Source of the DNA: Actinomycetes bacterium
Lineage (GTDB): Bacteria > Actinomycetota > Acidimicrobiia > Acidimicrobiales > CADCSY01
NCBI GenBank assembly: GCA_025464025.1
Contig: JAODBP010000015.1
Coordinates: forward strand, 1 to 32,631
Direction of reading: 5' to 3'
Length of the DNA stretch: 32,631 nt
Of this stretch, positions 31,285 to 32,631 are shown in pieces. Below the pieces are notes generated by a model. It saw nothing but the letters and a program-made list of their open reading frames with translations. It searched no databases and had not been told where the DNA came from. How positions within the stretch are numbered: the first letter of the stretch is position 1; the number at the start of each line of letters is the position of its first letter. Made by a program: the position numbers and the translations under genes.

Positions 31285-32631
31285 GGAGCACCTCCACCGG
31301 GTCGTCGGCCTCGGCCCGGTGCTGGGCGAGGACGGCGGCGAGCGCCACGACCACCAGCGCGCCGATCGCCGACGCCAGCACGGCCGGGACCGAGACCCGC
31401 AGCAGCGGCTCGGGGGCGAAGGCGGGCACCGGGTCCATGCGGCCGTGGGCCAGGCCGGCGGCGGCGAGGGCGGCGGCGACCCCGATCCAGCACCCGACGA
31501 GCACGCTGGCCACCAGCTCGACGAGCAGGGCCCACCGGTGCTGGCCGGCCCGCAGCCCCATGCGGCGCAGGAAGGCGTGGCCGAGCACACGCTCCCGGCG
31601 GCGGGCGTCGAGGTGGACGACGACCCCGCCGATGGCGAGCAGGCCGGCGGCGACGCCGAGCGAGCGCATGAAGCCGAATGTCCACGAGACGGTGACGAAC
31701 GACGAGCCGTCGACGACGTCGGTGACCTGGCGGGTCTCCTCCACCGGGATGCCGGCGCGGTAGAGCACGTCGAGCGCCTGGTCGTGGTCGCCGGCGATCC
31801 ACGCCTCGGCCTCCCCGCCCACCACCTGGCGACCGGCCAGCGCCGAGGTGGCGATGTAGACGGTCGGCCGGGACCCCCGCATGCCGGGGAAGGCCTGCAC
31901 GTGGGCGACGTTCTCCACCCGCAGGTCGACCCCAGCCCCCTGGCCGACGCTCAGGGCGGTCGGGCCGTCGGTGTCGATGCCGACCATCACGGCGGGCACG
32001 ACGCCAGAGCTGGTCGGCCGCAGGCGATCGAGCAGGTGGCCGAGCGACTGGTCGGCCAACGTGTCATCCCAGAACGCGGCGTGCTCGAACGTGGCCAGGT
32101 CGATGGCCAGCACGGCGACCGACTCGTTCCCGAGCCGGGCGTCCCGGTAGACGTCGACCACCGTGGCCCGGCCGTCGAGCGCCGCCGGGAGCACCGTGCC
32201 GTCGGGGAGGTCGACCTCGACGTCGCTGCCCACGAACGTGCGGGCCTTGGCGTCGAGCGTGGCGTGGAGCGAGCCGCCCATGGTGGTGGCGTAGACGAGG
32301 ACGCCGGCGGCGAGGGCCGTGGCGGCGAGCAGGCCGAGGCTGGCCGCCCGGGCCCGGGCCACCCGGCGCACGGCGAGGAACAGCGGCATGGGCCACCGCC
32401 GGCTCATGGCGCGCAGCGGACGGAGGCCGAGACCGAGCAGCCGGGCGACCACGGCCACGACGGCGAGGAGGAACAGCACCGGGAACAGCAGGCCGACGAG
32501 GTCGACCGTGCTCACCGCCGCGCCCTGGCCCACCGGCACGCCCCACTCCCCCAGGCGGCGGTACGACACGACGGTGGCGGCAACGAGTCCCAGCTCCCAC
32601 GGCACCAGGCCGAGGCGGAGCCGGCGGCCGC
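31271..32631 (-). CDS. FtsX-like ABC transporter permease (5' end outside window)
   Basis: The frame is open to the right edge, giving 453 visible residues; codons before GTG 32605 continue in frame (RLRLGLVPWELGLV), so this is the C-terminal part of a longer protein. Visible layout: a hydrophobic pair (VDLVGLLFPVLFLLAVVAVV), the FtsX-type connector AVRRVARARAASLGLLAAT with a second membrane segment, an extracytoplasmic domain of about 200 residues, then three more membrane segments around LGVAAGLLAIGGVVVHLDAR, LLVELVASVLVGCWIGVAAA and LRVSVPAVLASAIGALVVVA, ending DDPVEVLRAGA. This matches large duplicated FtsX/MacB-like permeases that export lipoproteins, peptides or lipids. It leads the operon with two ATPases. 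Confidence 0.85.
   Translation of the reverse strand, partial: GRRLRLGLVPWELGLVAATVVSYRRLGEWGVPVGQGAAVSTVDLVGLLFPVLFLLAVVAVVARLLGLGLRPLRAMSRRWPMPLFLAVRRVARARAASLGLLAATALAAGVLVYATTMGGSLHATLDAKARTFVGSDVEVDLPDGTVLPAALDGRATVVDVYRDARLGNESVAVLAIDLATFEHAAFWDDTLADQSLGHLLDRLRPTSSGVVPAVMVGIDTDGPTALSVGQGAGVDLRVENVAHVQAFPGMRGSRPTVYIATSALAGRQVVGGEAEAWIAGDHDQALDVLYRAGIPVEETRQVTDVVDGSSFVTVSWTFGFMRSLGVAAGLLAIGGVVVHLDARRRERVLGHAFLRRMGLRAGQHRWALLVELVASVLVGCWIGVAAALAAAGLAHGRMDPVPAFAPEPLLRVSVPAVLASAIGALVVVALAAVLAQHRAEADDPVEVLRAGA

Overview
The window is very GC-rich and strongly codon-biased: nearly every third position is G or C, with many GTG starts. Genes are packed tightly, with overlapping or almost touching ends. 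Together with the gene content (UvrD-HRDC helicase, DUF2786, MMPL transporter, FadE-like fused acyl-CoA dehydrogenase, WXG100-like proteins, TANNNT -10 boxes just before start codons) this points to a chromosomal segment of a high-GC actinobacterium. An Acidimicrobiia-type organism is my best guess, but it is not proven. I saw no rRNA, tRNA, CRISPR array or insertion sequence.

Layout. 1-13003 is dominated by nucleic-acid enzymes: the end of an unknown gene with a zinc-ribbon-like tail, a RecQ-type helicase fused to a phosphoribosyltransferase domain (-), a small basic protein (-), a UvrD-like helicase with an N-terminal extension and C-terminal HRDC domain (+), a 354-base intergenic stretch with two strong hairpins, a small membrane protein (+), an MFS exporter plus AlkB-like dioxygenase operon (-), a SNF2-family helicase coupled to a small basic partner (-), and a two-gene unit of a coiled-coil/membrane protein with a DUF2786 protein (-). 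13029-20807 holds a leucine-dehydrogenase-like enzyme (+), a TetR regulator (-) facing an MBL-fold/SRPBCC operon (+) across a clear palindromic operator, then a DEAD-box RNA helicase followed by a bifunctional proline-catabolic PutA (-). 21025-23340 is an MMPL transporter broken by one in-frame TAG. A fatty-acid desaturase (-) with its own palindrome and a JAB/RadC-like protein (-) follow. 25035-26751 is a three-gene, overlapping WXG100-like/toxin/immunity unit. The right end has a FadE34-like double acyl-CoA dehydrogenase (+), a Uma2-family protein (-), a YCII-family protein (+) and an ABC exporter operon with one permease (cut by the window edge) and two ATPases (-).

The most interesting signal is regulatory. 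Five intergenic regions carry the same bipartite element, [T/C]GTCRC[A/T]C, exactly 8 bases, then TANNNT. It matches in layout the LexA/RecA-independent DNA-damage promoter of mycobacteria and Streptomyces (TTGTCRGTG-N8-TANNNT, bound by PafBC). It lies upstream of the RecQ fusion, the UvrD-like helicase, the coiled-coil/DUF2786 pair, the JAB/RadC-like protein and the Uma2 protein, which would link otherwise scattered genes into one candidate DNA-damage regulon. Several other genes have TANNNT 6-9 bases before the start codon, suggesting widespread leaderless transcription.
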